Source of the DNA: Pelecanus crispus
Lineage: Eukaryota > Chordata > Aves > Pelecaniformes > Pelecanidae
Assembly (NCBI RefSeq): GCF_030463565.1
Contig: NC_134662.1
Coordinates: 3,472,001-3,536,000 of the forward strand
Reading direction: 5' to 3'
DNA: 64,000 nt
The notes below the pieces were generated by a model, which was given only the letters and a program-made list of their open reading frames with translations, did not search any database and was not told the DNA's origin. Shown in pieces: positions 23,288 to 34,373 of the stretch (position 1 is the first letter of the stretch; the number at the start of each line of letters is the position of its first letter). Both the position numbers and the translations under genes were made by a program.

Positions 23288-26200
23288 CAGCAGCGGCACT
23301 CGCTCCAGCATTGGTGCAGCCCTGGAGACTGCACTGGTTTCCTTCCTGCCCCTGCTGAAGGTTTGGCTCCCTCCTCTCTCCTTGGGAACCCAAGTGACCT
23401 GATCAGTGCTCACAAGGGTCCCCTTCTTTCTGCTCTGAGGCTGCTGGCTGTCCCATTCCCTGCCCATGGCGGGCAGCCAGTTCAGGGCCATCTTAAATCA
23501 CCCTGGCAGAAGCAGGCATCGTCCCAGATGGCACCAGAAAAAGGCTGTGCTACAACAGACCCCATTTCCTTCAGCGAGAACCCCCTCCCTGCTTGAATCT
23601 TGTTGCACTTAAAGCACCCACAGTAAACGCAGAGCTGCATGTCCCCGGTGTACGTCTTCTTTCTTGTACCTTGCCCCAGGGAGAAGCGAGGGAGGGTCTA
23701 GCTGGTCGAAGCGAGAGGTCAGCCTGTTGGGACAGAGGCAGCTGTGGCTCTGCAGCCACTGAATTGCTGGCAGACTTGGAGGACAAGAGCTGCAGTTGCC
23801 CTTCCTGGGGTGATGGGGATGAGCGCGTTGCAGGAATAGAAACTGCCCAGGTAGAAACGGGCTGGGAAAAGTGATGTGCACGCGCTCCGTTCACCAACTT
23901 CAGCAATGTCACCACCCTGGGAGCAGCTGGCAGCCAGGATGTGGTGTGTCAGCAGGTAGCAGGGGTCAAAAGCTGCCATTCCCTGCGAAGTAATGACTGT
24001 CCCCTCTGCAGGGACCTCGTGCCTGGGTGATGTTGCACCTAGGACATAGGGCAGCCAAGACAGCAGGCTGGGTCACAGGGGAAAGCAGGCTAATCTTTTC
24101 AGCTGTCTTAGCTGTAGAAGGCTCCGGCAGGCGAAGGGAGCTGGACTTTTTGTGGATTGGGCTGTTTCTGTTCCCCCTTAGGCGTAGGGCAGGTGGCGGC
24201 CGAGATCCCAGGGATGGGGCTTTGGGATCCCAGAGACGTACTCACAGTCCCAGCTGTTGCACACCAGTGCTTTCGGTCTGTGCCTCTGCCGTTCCCCAGC
24301 AGCCACAGTCCTCCATCTCCTCCTGAACAGCAACATGATGTCGTGGGTAGAGACATGGGTGCAGTCTCTGAAAGGATTGTACTGAAAGGGTTGGTAACGG
24401 AGCTGGGTTCACAAAAGCACCTGACTCCATGTCCCTTCCTCCTTTCCTCCCATGCCAACTACAGTGGGAGAGCCCAACTCTGTCCCTGGAGAAGGCAAGG
24501 GTGAGTCCTAGCTGGGAGCTGTCTGCCTTGGAGCTTGCTGGCACGTTTCTGTCCCTCTCAGGAAGGCAAGCCCAGCCCAAGCAGTACAGCACGAGCAGAG
24601 ACTATCCTAGCAGTAGCACAAAACCAAAAGGGCTTATGACTCTCCCCTCAGCTGGGTGATGCTCAGAGGTAACTTCTCCTCCCCACAAAGGATGCTCTAG
24701 CACCGTTTTCAGACAGCCCCTGCACCAGGGTCTGAATACCTGGCACCAGCCCCTCCTTTCATGGCCCAGACTGGGCGTAAAGCAACCTGCCTAAACTCTG
24801 AGCCCTGGTCTCCTTCGTCCCAGCCAGTTTCTGATGGTGTCTCTCGTAAAGACAGGAGAGTGCTAGACGCTTTCCTGGAGGAGATGACAAGGGGCAGAGA
24901 CAGTGCATTGGTAAATAACTGAGCTGCAGAACTCCCTGGTGCAGGATGATGGATGTCTGTGCGAGTTCAAGAGGAGACCAGACTGGTTTGCTGTGGGGAA
25001 ACCCAGCCGGGGAATTTTAAACATACAGAAACTGTGTGCAATTCAAGAGAACGGGATGCCCTGTTCTCAGTCTTTCCTAGGCTCCCAGTAGCCAGTTCTT
25101 CCGAGGGAGGAGATGGCCTGCAGTCCGGCCCTGGACGTCTGCTCTTACGTTCTCCCTTTTCTTGCCTGGAACAAGGGGAAATGACATCGCCTTTGCCTTC
25201 AGCACCCATGCCACCGTGGGGAGACTGAGAAGGGTCCATGGTTTGGGCTTCTGCTAACAGCTGCTATCAGCTAGGAAATCTGCGAGTGAAAAGGCTGCAA
25301 CTGCTTATCTGTGTAGTACAAATCTTTGTCACGTCAGGGTTTTCCTTGAAGCTCCAGCTGCTGCAGTCTTTGCACGAGAATGGCAGCTTTAACTTAAAAA
25401 TGGGGTTTGCCCTGTGGCCCTGGGGGTAGACAGGAAAGCAAATTTACTGGCAGGCAGTGAGGGCGGTAAGGATGTATCAGCCCCGTTTCGTCACAGCCAG
25501 GGAAGGAACTGCTGCTGGGGGGATTGCATAGACATGCTCATCTTCCACCTTTCGCTGGAGCCAGTGGGGAGGCAAGGGGGCATCCTGGGGGGAGCGAGTT
25601 CAGTGATTTGTCACCAGCCCTTCCTCCAGTACGGTCCCTCTCACCGCGGGCTGGCGGAGGAAGAGGAGCAGCTGCCGCGGGGCCTGGTCCAGGGAAGACG
25701 GATCCCTGCCGTGCACCGCAGAAAGGCGCCTGGCACTTGTTTGGCATTAAAAAAAAAAATAAATCACTGCCTGCCAGGGTGGGGGCAGCGCTGGCTGTGA
25801 GGCACTTGGACATGACCCTTCCCAGAGGAACAAGGCCACCTTCAGGGCCTTGTCGTCGGGTTATCTCTAGCTAGTGAAGGAGCAGAATCCCAAACCTGCA
25901 TCCCTCATCTCCATCCACCCTCAACACACCAGAGGTAAAAGTGAGCCCCTGCCCCAGGGTGACGGAAGCGTCCTCCTGTCTTCCCTCACACCGGCTGGTG
26001 AGAGACAGCCAACTCCCCAGTTCAACAGTGAACAATTACATCTGGAAAGAAACACTCGAACTGGTGTCTTTTGCTGTACAGAGCAAAGCCCTCAGTCAGC
26101 AGCTGGTGCAGAACAGAGACCTCACGGCACCGGCAGCAGTCACACTGCTGTGGGCCACGCTCACAAAGCTGACGTAACAACTTCTTGCCCTCACGTAGCC

Positions 26201-26641
26201 ATGCCCAGTGTGGTGTTACAAAGCACTCATGCCAATTTTGCTCTACACCTACTGAGAAAGAGCAGGAGGGTCCTCAACTGCCGCTGCACAGTCTGGAACC
26301 GGTACATCGAGTGAAAGAAATCTTGATAAAATGATAAAAATCAAGAGGGTTTGCAAGTGCGCAACAACAAATATGAGCTGCAAGGGAAGAGCCCACCGGC
26401 AGGCAAAGTGATGCAGGTGGGTATGCTCCCTATAGCTTCCAGCTCAAAGGCAATGGGTTAAAATCGGCTCTGGGTTTAGAAGGATGTCAGATACCCCAGA
26501 TCAGGCCCAAGATGAAGGTGGGTTGATGCCCAAGGCTAAGGCTGACTGAATTCCCCTCCCAGATTGCTGAGACGTGCAATTTGCAGATAGATTAATCAGA
26601 TGAGTCTGACTTCTGTGGTTTCCTGGAGTCTAGTCTCAGGC
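23288..26641. other. spacer between the two protease genes
   Basis: This stretch holds the 3' UTR of the first protease gene. No canonical AATAAA lies close; AGTAAA near 23622 is a possible variant signal. The remainder of the spacer has no recognised gene, and I could not identify any interspersed repeat in it. Confidence 0.5.
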
Positions 26642-26648
26642 TATAAAA
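26616..26648 (+). promoter_or_regulatory. promoter of the pseudoprotease gene (TATA plus ETS/RUNX-like block)
   Basis: TATAAAA at 26642-26648 lies about 72 bp before the start codon. TGTGGTTTCCTGG at 26614-26626 contains a perfect RUNX core (TGTGGTT) next to an inverted ETS core (GGAA). A GATA-type site AGATAG lies at 26585-26590. The arrangement parallels the promoter of the upstream protease. Confidence 0.6.
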
Positions 26649-26719
26649 CCTTGCTGGGAGCAGGAAGAGACCCCAGCTGCAGCCTCACCTCCAAGGGATC
26701 CACTGACGCAGAGAACGCT

Positions 26720-29527
26720 ATGATGAAGCACCTGCAGAAACTCCTGCTCTCTCTCCTGCTGGTGACGTGCCCCCCAGCCAAAGCCAGTAAGTAGAGCAGC
26801 CCGGAGGTGGGGAGAGGGCTGGGCAAGGAAGAGCCCCAGACAGCACGTCCTGCGCCCTCCAATCCCCTCATCCTCAGTCCCATCCATTGCAGATTATTCC
26901 TGGAATCGGATGGAGGGAGGACGTGAAGCCAAGTTCCACTCCACACCCTACGTGGCCTATCTGCAAGGGAAGAACAACCAATTCTGCGGAGGCTTCCTAG
27001 TGGCCCCGAACTGGGTGATGACAGCGGCTCAGTGCTTCGCGTAAGTTTTTGCTATGTTCGTACAGCACCTGGCGCAACGAGATTGTCGCACTGCCATGAT
27101 CCGGGTAACATCTCCTAGCTGGAGGCCCAACAGTTCCAATCACTTCCTTCACGGCTGCGGCCAAGCTCTCTCCCTAGCAGGGGGAGCAGGCTGCGCTGCT
27201 GGGACGGGGCAAGGCTGAGGGGGCTCGCACCGCCACAGCTCCCCCTCGAGCCATCCTTCCCCGTGCCCCTCCCCAGCCCATGTTTAGATACTTACCTTTA
27301 TTTGTTTATTCCCCCCGCCATGACTCATTTTATTCTTCCCAGATGTCAGCAATGAGAAGTCAGACCGGCTTCTTCCCTTGCTGTCGCTGACCTGCTGGCA
27401 TAGCAGGGATCGCTGGTGTCAGGCTTTGCCTTTTCTGCCACCAAAGACCTCCAAGACTGTATCAGAATTAATAATCTCTTACGAGCAAGGTGCTTGCCCG
27501 GCTCTCTTCCACCCCTCCAGCTGGAGAAACTGGGGCGTGGGGAGGCAGGAGGGCTCTCCTAGGTGCACATGACTCTGGCTGTAGCTACCACACTCCTCGG
27601 GGCTGACGGCTCTGCCCCGGTGCCAGTAGCCCAGGCTCAGGGCCAGTCCCCGCACGTGAGCAGCAGAAACAAGGATCAGCAGAAGCCAGGAGCCTGGATG
27701 CCCAAGCCCCACCTGCTAGATTGAGAGGGGCTCCCACCCATCCCCAGGGCCCCTCCTGATTTTCCTACGGCAGCCCCTTCTGCAGACGGTGCAGAGGCCA
27801 GGAAAGGTACATGGGCCCAGAGCAGGGTCCTGATTTAGGAATCCCTCCTTGGTGCCACGGGCTTCCAAAACCTGGACCAACAGCCCACTACCTTAGTGCA
27901 CAGCAGCAGCATTGGACCACATCTGCTCAGCTCAAGATCCAGAGGTAAAGTAACCCTGGCAGAGCTCCGGTCTGTCAGCCGGGAACTTGCTCTGCTCTTG
28001 GCTGGGTAGATTCACTGGCAGAGCTCCTCGCTCCCACCATTCTTCTTTAAAGCCCAGCCAGTCTCTCCTTTTCGTGCCCCTGGGAGATGCGCCTCAGTGT
28101 TACCAGGGAAGACGGGAGAGAGCTAATGACCTGCACTGTGCTTGATTTTACCAGACACAAACCTCTGACTGTCATCCTTGGAGCCCACTCAATCCAGAGG
28201 AGAGAGGAAAGCTGGCAAACGTTCGAAGTCCAAGAGTATCACTGCCACCCAGACTTCATGAACCCTAAGAAGGGAAATGACATCCTCTTGCTGAAGGTAA
28301 CTCCCTGCCTGGAGCCACCTGTATGGTCCCGTCTGCCTGACGTGCAGGGCTGAGCTGTAACCCTGGAGCGGGAGGGGACAGCCTTTGTCACAGAGCTTTT
28401 GCAGACCAAGCGCTTATTTCTGTGTTTTCTGTCCCCTTGCCCAGCTGAAAGGCAATGCCACCAGCAACAGCTATGTTAGGACCATTTCCTTTGAAAAATC
28501 AAAAGTCCCTGGTGGGACTGCGTGCAGCATAGCCGGCTGGGGCTACAAAACACCCCCTGCCACGTTACGCGAAGCCACCGTCACCATCATCAAACAAAGG
28601 GACTGCCTCAACCACTACCCTGGACTTGCTGACAACTTGATTTGTGGCCACAGTGGATCTGCTGGGGTACCTGAAAAGGTCAGTCTCTGACTTAGGGAGT
28701 GGAAGGCTGCAGGGGAGGTTTCAGCCAGGTGCTGAGCACAAACCTGATCTGGGCTAAAAAACTTCACTGAAAAGGTACTGTCTAAAATTGCTTCTTGTTG
28801 TCCCCATTCTTGCCCCCATCCCCGTCCCCCGCCCTGCCATCCCCATCACTCCGTGCCTCCTCACCAGCGTCCCTCTCTCTTGCTGTCCTGGCACAAGAGG
28901 GTGTTGATCTCCAAGGATCAGACCCTCAGAGGGCCAGCAGCATTCCTGCTGACCGCAGGCATCACGCTGTGCTCAGCCCTCGGCCAAGCCGAAGGGACGA
29001 GGGGATCCTCGTCTTCCCACAGCAGAGGACGTAGGAGTCTGCAGCAGCACAACAAGACAACAGCTCGGCCAAAGAGGGGTTTGCCCTAAATCTCATAGCT
29101 GGGCCGAGTGCATTTTGTAGTGCTCTGCAGCCAGCAGAAGGGCAGAAATGAAGCTTTGAGCTTCAGCATTTGCTTAGCTGTAGTGGTGCTGGGTCCCGTG
29201 CTGGGTCCCAGACAAAACTGCCAATGGTTCCTTTTGAACCCAGAGCTACCCACATCCACTGCGAGCCCAAGCTTCTCCTGGGGAAGCTCTGTCCTGGTAT
29301 TTGCAGCCTCCTTGTTCTTTGCAAATGCACCTTTTTCATGGGGACCCCGCATAAATCAACACTGATCTCTCTCCTCCCCCATTTTACAGGGCGATGCCGG
29401 GGATCCACTCGTCTGCAACAACAAAGCCTACGGCATCTTCTCCTACAGGCATAACAACTGGCCGGGTTTCTACACACACATCGCTCCTTACATTCCCTGG
29501 GTCAACAGTGTCATGAAGTCAGCATGA
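26720..29527 (+). CDS. azurocidin-like catalytically dead serine-protease homologue
   Basis: Five exons (26720-26786, 26893-27040, 28155-28296, 28445-28678, 29390-29527) join in frame with GT-AG introns into 242 residues with the same exon phases as the neighbouring protease. There is a signal peptide ([20 protein letters not shown]). The fold is kept: [34 protein letters not shown], paired cysteines and a C-terminal PWVNSVMK helix. Catalysis cannot work, because His57 is Gln (TAAQC) and Ser195 is Ala with Gly197 to Asp (GDAGDP); only Asp102 remains. The mature terminus is MEGG in place of IVGG, so zymogen activation is also lost. All frames and splice sites are intact, which argues for a selected non-enzymatic protein and against decay. 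The mature part is basic with possible N-glycosylation at NYS and NAT. The parallel is mammalian azurocidin; a direct orthology is not claimed. The second Met (26723) is an alternative start. Confidence 0.88.
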
Positions 29528-30134
29528 CCCTACTCTCCCCCCAGCTGCTGCCCTGGAAAACTCACGCTTCAGGGCCCCACGCTCACCTGCTTTTTCTTCC
29601 TTTCTCCCCGGGAAACATCTTCCACCAATCCTCATGGACATGGCAAGGACTTCTCTCTGGCAAAGCCAAACTACGGCAGTGGGGGGCTCGGCGCAGAGAT
29701 TGCGCCTCGACCGTGTTTGTTCCCCGCGCAAGCTAGGGAGCGCCCGCTGGCACCGTGCGCGCTCCCACACTTTGTTGCTCCGATTTACCCCTTTGTCAAG
29801 CTGCTTGTGGCTGCAGCTCTAGAAAGGAGGCAGCAGGACAGCCCCGAGTGAGGTGACGGTAGCTGCTGGGATGCCTGCCGCCCTTCGGGGAGAGCAGTAC
29901 AATTGGATCGGGGGGATCCAAAGAGCAGCCTCCTCCCTGCCCCTTACATTTGTGACACCGGATGCCTGGGTCCCCTCTGCCCGAGCCCTGGGGCTAGAGG
30001 GTTGCCCCAGCTCCAAGGAGGACACATTCAGCTCCTGCTTCACTGCTGCTGCTGCTGCTGTCCTACCTCTGAAACCTGCTGCCTCCTTTCTCCCCTCTTG
30101 CTGTAGCTCCGGTATTGTAAGAATACATAAAAAC

Positions 30135-30140
30135 AATAAA
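30135..30140 (+). terminator. polyadenylation signal of the pseudoprotease gene
   Basis: A canonical AATAAA lies about 610 bp after the stop codon and is the first one downstream on the plus strand. The intervening sequence is taken as 3' UTR. Confidence 0.6.
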
Positions 30141-30847
30141 TTGCATCTGCATTTGAGAGCCTTTTTCCTTCCATGATTTGTATTTCTCTCAGCCGCTGGC
30201 TCCAGTCCTGAAGAGCTCAGAAGAAAGTCACTGCCCAAACAGCTGAATCCCAGGCTTGAAGTTTCTACCCTAACCAGTGGCCTCCACTTTCTGTCCCACC
30301 TAAACCTCCAGAATAGGCGTCAAGCCTGGTTTTCAGGGCAGGGGAAGCCTCTTGGCCTCCTCTCCCCAGTGTGGAGTGCTCAGGTGAAAGTGAAAAAGAT
30401 GGTAATTGGTTGTCTCCTGGCAGGAGATCGTCTTAATAATAATAATTCTTAATAATAATAATTCTTCCCCCCATATGCTGCAGTGTGAGCAGGCAGGAAA
30501 GAAGAACTACGCAGGGGAGGGGACACTGAGCACAGGGGGTCCCTGGGGCCATGGGAGCGCTTGCAGTGCCTGCGGGCTACTTTTGCCCACCGGTGTTGCA
30601 CGGGGCCGGAATTAGCCCATCTCGTCGTGGGGCCGCCGGCCCACAGAGCGCGGCCAAGTCGGGGATGCAGGCGAGGCTCCAGCCCCTGCGGTGCCCGAGG
30701 GCTCCGCGAGACAAGCTGTGACACGGGGCCGTGCCAAGCCTGCCGCTGCCTGCAGCTCGCTCAGGTGCCAGGCGCCCGGGGAGCAGCAGCTCGCGCCGAT
30801 GACCCAGGCGTTGGGCTGCTCCGGCCATGCAGCTGCCTGGAGGAGCG
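30141..30847. other. GC-rich stretch, expected site of the lost GNA15 last exon
   Basis: This is the place where the terminal GNA15 exon should lie. I searched the minus strand for the FSHYTCATDT and EINLL motifs and found nothing convincing. A short AAT-rich simple repeat occurs near 30430-30470. Confidence 0.4.
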
Positions 30848-32070
30848 CTGCCACAGAAGGAGGTAAAGGGCAGCGTCGCAGGCAGCAGTCGTGGCCTGCA
30901 GGAGGTTTGTTTTGCTCAGAAAAAGAATCCCCGGCGTGCTCCAGAGCCAGGGCAGCCCCGAGCAGGGCCAAGCGCTCCGCCATCCCGTTCTGCAGCAAAG
31001 GGGGCACACGCGGAGGCTGCTGTCCCTCTCAGGCAGGCGTCAGCTCACCAACCTCCGAGAGCACTCTGCCAAACTCCACAGCTCCTCCCTGACGCTCACC
31101 CACCTGCCTGGAGCACCCTACGAGCTCCTTCGCCAGCACCTCCCGGCACAGCCGGCGAGCTTCTCTCCTCCTTGCTGTTGGCTTCCAGGCAGCGGTCACG
31201 TTCGCCGAGGGAGGCCAGGCAGATGAGAGCAATCACACCCTCAAAGCAGCAGATCCGTTTCCTCTGATCTGACTTTGTCCGCTCGCATCCATGACCCTGC
31301 CAGGATGGAGGGGCAGCCAGAGGCAGGGGCACGATGGTTTCCCCTTCGGGCAGGCAGTGCCTGGGACCATGGCTTTGACAGGGATCACAGGCTCAGAGCC
31401 CCCCAGGACTGTGCTGCCACATCTCAACAGGTTACCAGATGTCAAGTGAGTTATTAAATGTGATCCCAAACGCACTCTTAGCCTGCCAAGAGCAAGCGAG
31501 CAGAAGCCTCACCAAGCCACATCTTGGGCAGAGGACAGGAAGAGCACCAGAGCCAGCTGGAATTCAACGACCTGAAATTCAAGATGCAAGCAGCATTTCG
31601 AACAAGAGAAGGCACAGGGGTGCAAAGGCTCTGCTTCCTGATACCCACAGCACCTGCCCAGCCCAAGCAGAAGCAGAGGATGCTATGGTAGGTGCTGCCT
31701 TACTTCACACTGGGGAACGGAGAAGCAGCCAAGAGAGACAGCCCAAGGACAAGAACCTTGACAGCGAAAAAAGAGGCAGGGTACAGGACAGTTGTTTGGG
31801 AGAAGGGGAATCACATGCACTTGCCGTGCTCAAAGGGCTGACTGCTTTCAGGAGCTTCACCTTAATGTCCCATTCTGCACTGAGAAGTGGTATTCCTTGT
31901 TGCCAACTGTAGGCATTTGGCTCTGCAGCACATCCTGAACAGTGGGAACATAAGAGCCCTCAGCTCTCCATTCCAGACTGGACAGAAAACCACAGGGAGC
32001 CACTGTACAAGGAAGCAGCCTGTCCCTTCGACCCGCAGGGCTGTGCCACATCTCTACATCATATGTTTGG

Positions 32071-32146
32071 CTCATCCTCAAGCCGCATTCCCTTCATCCT
32101 CAAGCTGCATTCCCCTCATCCTCAAGCCGCATTCCCCTCATCCTCC
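32071..32146. repeat. 22-bp short tandem repeat, about 3.3 copies
   Basis: The unit ATCCTCAAGCCGCATTCCCCTC is repeated head to tail with one or two changes. It lies just upstream of relic GNA15 exon 4 on that gene's strand. Confidence 0.8.
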
Positions 32147-33184
32147 ACAGTGTACATGCTAGCTCGCTTCCAGTTCTTTTCTGGAGTCAGACAACTAGGT
32201 TCCCCCAGCACAGAGGCAAGCGCGTTCCCAGATAGACGGTGTGGAGGCAGATAGCACTGAACTTGCCTTTCTCTGCCTGTAGCCAGTGCTGGAGTTGTCC
32301 AGCAAGCTCCATGCCTCCAGCTGCTCCCCTTCGTGTGCATCTTTACACCATCTCCCAAAGCAGGCATACACTCATGCCACAGAATGTCGCAGTATAAATA
32401 CAGCATCCTATAGGGCTACAACACCACCGTTTCACTCTTTCCTGCAAATTTCAACAGAAGAAAAAAAAATATTACCAAAGTCAAAGCCCTTTGTGTTTTC
32501 TGGCCATGGATAACACAGGGTGCAGAAGAGACCTAGACCTATTGCTGTGCCACATGGACACAACCAGTCCATTCCAGAAGGCAATGTCCCCAAGAAGCTT
32601 GGACACAAGGCAGCTGCACCAACTAGCTTAGAAGCAAAGGCTTTGGTCCTGGTTCAAGCCACAGCCAACGTGGACAGCCAGGACGCTGACCCTCACTGTA
32701 GGAAAGATGACACCACCACCTCACACAGCAAGGTCTCGTGCCTAGGCTGTAAGGCACTACTGCAATACACAATTTTATCTCAGTTCTCTGCCAGTCCATA
32801 AAAGGGTAAAGTCAATCTGTAGCAATAAAGGAAACGGAACTGCAGTACTACTCCTGTGCCCATGCTTTAACCATATCACCACCCTTCTCTTCCCACAAGC
32901 CCCTGTAGCTTGTGATAACATCCAACCACTGTCTTACTGAGGCACAAACCCCACAGTCAACCCCAGCTTCGGTGTGCCAGGAAAGAAATCACACCCAAAG
33001 ATTCAAGAGGTTTTTCTGCCTGGTTGTACAAGAGTGAAAGATCTAGGCATTAGCTCATTGGTGACCCATAAAATCAGAGATGCTTCAGTATTACAGCAGT
33101 GGCCAAATGCCCTGGTGACAATGATCCTCCTGTGCAAGGTGCTGTACGTGCATGCAGCAGAATCAGTCCTCGCTCTGAAGATGC

Positions 33185-33270
33185 TAAAGAAATGCGGCTA
33201 AAGGTGACAGAGGCATGGACTTGCTCAAGGCTGCTCAACGGTGAAGCTGGGAGAACCACCTCAGCATCCA
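33185..33270 (-). repeat. possible MIR-like SINE fragment
   Basis: The stretch AGAGGCATGGACTTGCTCAA followed by GGCTGCTCAACGGTGAAGCTGGGAGAACC resembles the inverted MIR core (gaggca...cttgcccaaggtcac...agctgggatt). It is old and diverged, and lies within intron 1 of the GNA15 relic. Confidence 0.4.
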
Positions 33271-33848
33271 GAGCAGCATTTTTGGCACCAGTCAGCCAGT
33301 GGCTCTCCTCACATGCAGTCAGGCACACGTGCTCCCCCCGGTATTTCCAGCTGGCACTTTGGGGACTTCCTCCATCCCATCTGCTACCCCCGTGGCCCCT
33401 CTCGATGCTCCTCCATCCCACCTCTGCCAGGCTGTCATTCAACAGAAAACCGGCATCTTTCCCCCAGTGCAACTCACCAAGCAGCAGCAATTTCAGCTCC
33501 TGCCAGGCTCATCTCTTCTCCCTCGGTATTTCGTTGATTGTGCTGTTGATCAGAATGACAGCTTTATCCTCCTCGACTAGGAAACATGGGCAAACGCGGG
33601 AGCAGCAGAAGCACTGAGCCGTGGAGGCTGGAGGGCGGCAGGATTTGGGGAGAAGGTGGCTGCAGCAGCTTAGCTCTTCAGAGCAGAACACAAATTTCAG
33701 GCAGGCTCTGGCTCCGTCCCTCCCTGCTCCACCCTCCAGCCCTCTGCATCCCTCTGTGACTGGACTCTGACGGGTGCCCGTCAGGGAAATCCTGCCGAGC
33801 CCTCTAACACCCAAGTGTTCATCAAGAACACATTGAGTCACTCAGGTC

Positions 33849-34373
33849 TGCCCTGGTTTCGGCTGCGATAGAGTTAATTTTTTTCCTAGTAGCTGGTATA
33901 GTGCTGTGGTTTGGATTTAGTATGAGAAGAATGTTGATAACACACTGATGGTTTAGTTGTTGCTAGGTAGTGCTTACACTAATCAAGGACTTTTCAGCTT
34001 CTCGTGCTCTGCCAGGAGCACAAGAAGCTGGGGGGGGGCCCAGCCAGGCCAGCTGACCCAAACTGGCCCAAGGGCTGGTCCATACCATACGGCATCGTGC
34101 CCAGTATAGAAACTGGGGGGGTTGGCCAGGGAGCAGCGATGCTGCTGGGGAACTGGCTGGGCATGGGTCGGCGGGTGGTGAGCAATTGCACTGTGCATCA
34201 CTTGCTTTGTATATTCTTTTATTATTGTTATTTTCCCTTCCTTTCTGTCTTAATCTCAACCCACGAATCTTACTTTTTGTTTTCCCCTGATTCTCTCCCC
34301 CGTCCCCCTGGGGAGGGGGCAGTGAGCGCAGGGCTGTGTGGTGTTCAGCTGCCCGCCGGCTTAAACCACAACA
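33849..34373 (+). mobile_element. solo LTR of an avian endogenous retrovirus, copy A
   Basis: This is a 525-bp LTR starting TGCCCTGGTTTCGGC and ending CCACAACA, flanked by the 5-bp direct repeat AGGTC. It shares its whole length with the copies at 35361-35927 and 41704-42234. No internal retroviral sequence adjoins it, so it is a solo LTR left by recombination. The 5-bp target duplication fits an ERVL-like or gamma-type family; the exact family name is not assigned. The clean target repeat suggests moderate age. Confidence 0.85.

Larger units (their letters stand above)
30848..33617 (-). pseudogene. GNA15: GNA15 unitary pseudogene (relic exons 1, 4, 5, 6)
   Basis: Four relic exons of the G-protein alpha-15 subunit lie in correct order and strand between GNA11 and S1PR4, the normal GNA15 position. 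Exon 1 (33478 to about 33617) ends with ELKLLLLG and a good GTGAGT donor. It aligns over 37 residues without gaps but carries an in-frame TGA and I see no start Met. Exon 4 (31861 to about 32002) reads SYVPTVQDVLQSQMPT, then EYHFSVQNGTLR with an intact donor. Exon 5 (31171-31296) begins VMDASGQ, loses one base, then continues KSDQRKRICCFEGVIALICL and ASLGERDRCLEAN; its donor is gone. Exon 6 (30848-30989) begins NGMAERLALLG, suffers a roughly 10-base deletion, then reads LPWLWSTPGILFLSKTNLL. Exons 2, 3 and the last exon were not recognised. The gene is dead here; whether this is shared by related birds is unknown. Confidence 0.85.

Noticed and set aside
25757-25763. AATAAA as polyadenylation signal for the first protease gene
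   Set aside because: It lies about 2.5 kb after the stop within an A-rich run; granule-protease genes usually have short 3' UTRs, so it was not assigned.
30141-30847. Last exon of GNA15
   Set aside because: Minus-strand translation shows no TCATDT-like or terminal EINLL-like motif. Either it is deleted or decayed beyond recognition.
32640-32780. Possible GNA15 exon 3 relic (RWLWLEPG on the minus strand, like QWLWRDAG)
   Set aside because: Only about seven residues match and neighbouring sequence does not continue the alignment; too weak to list.
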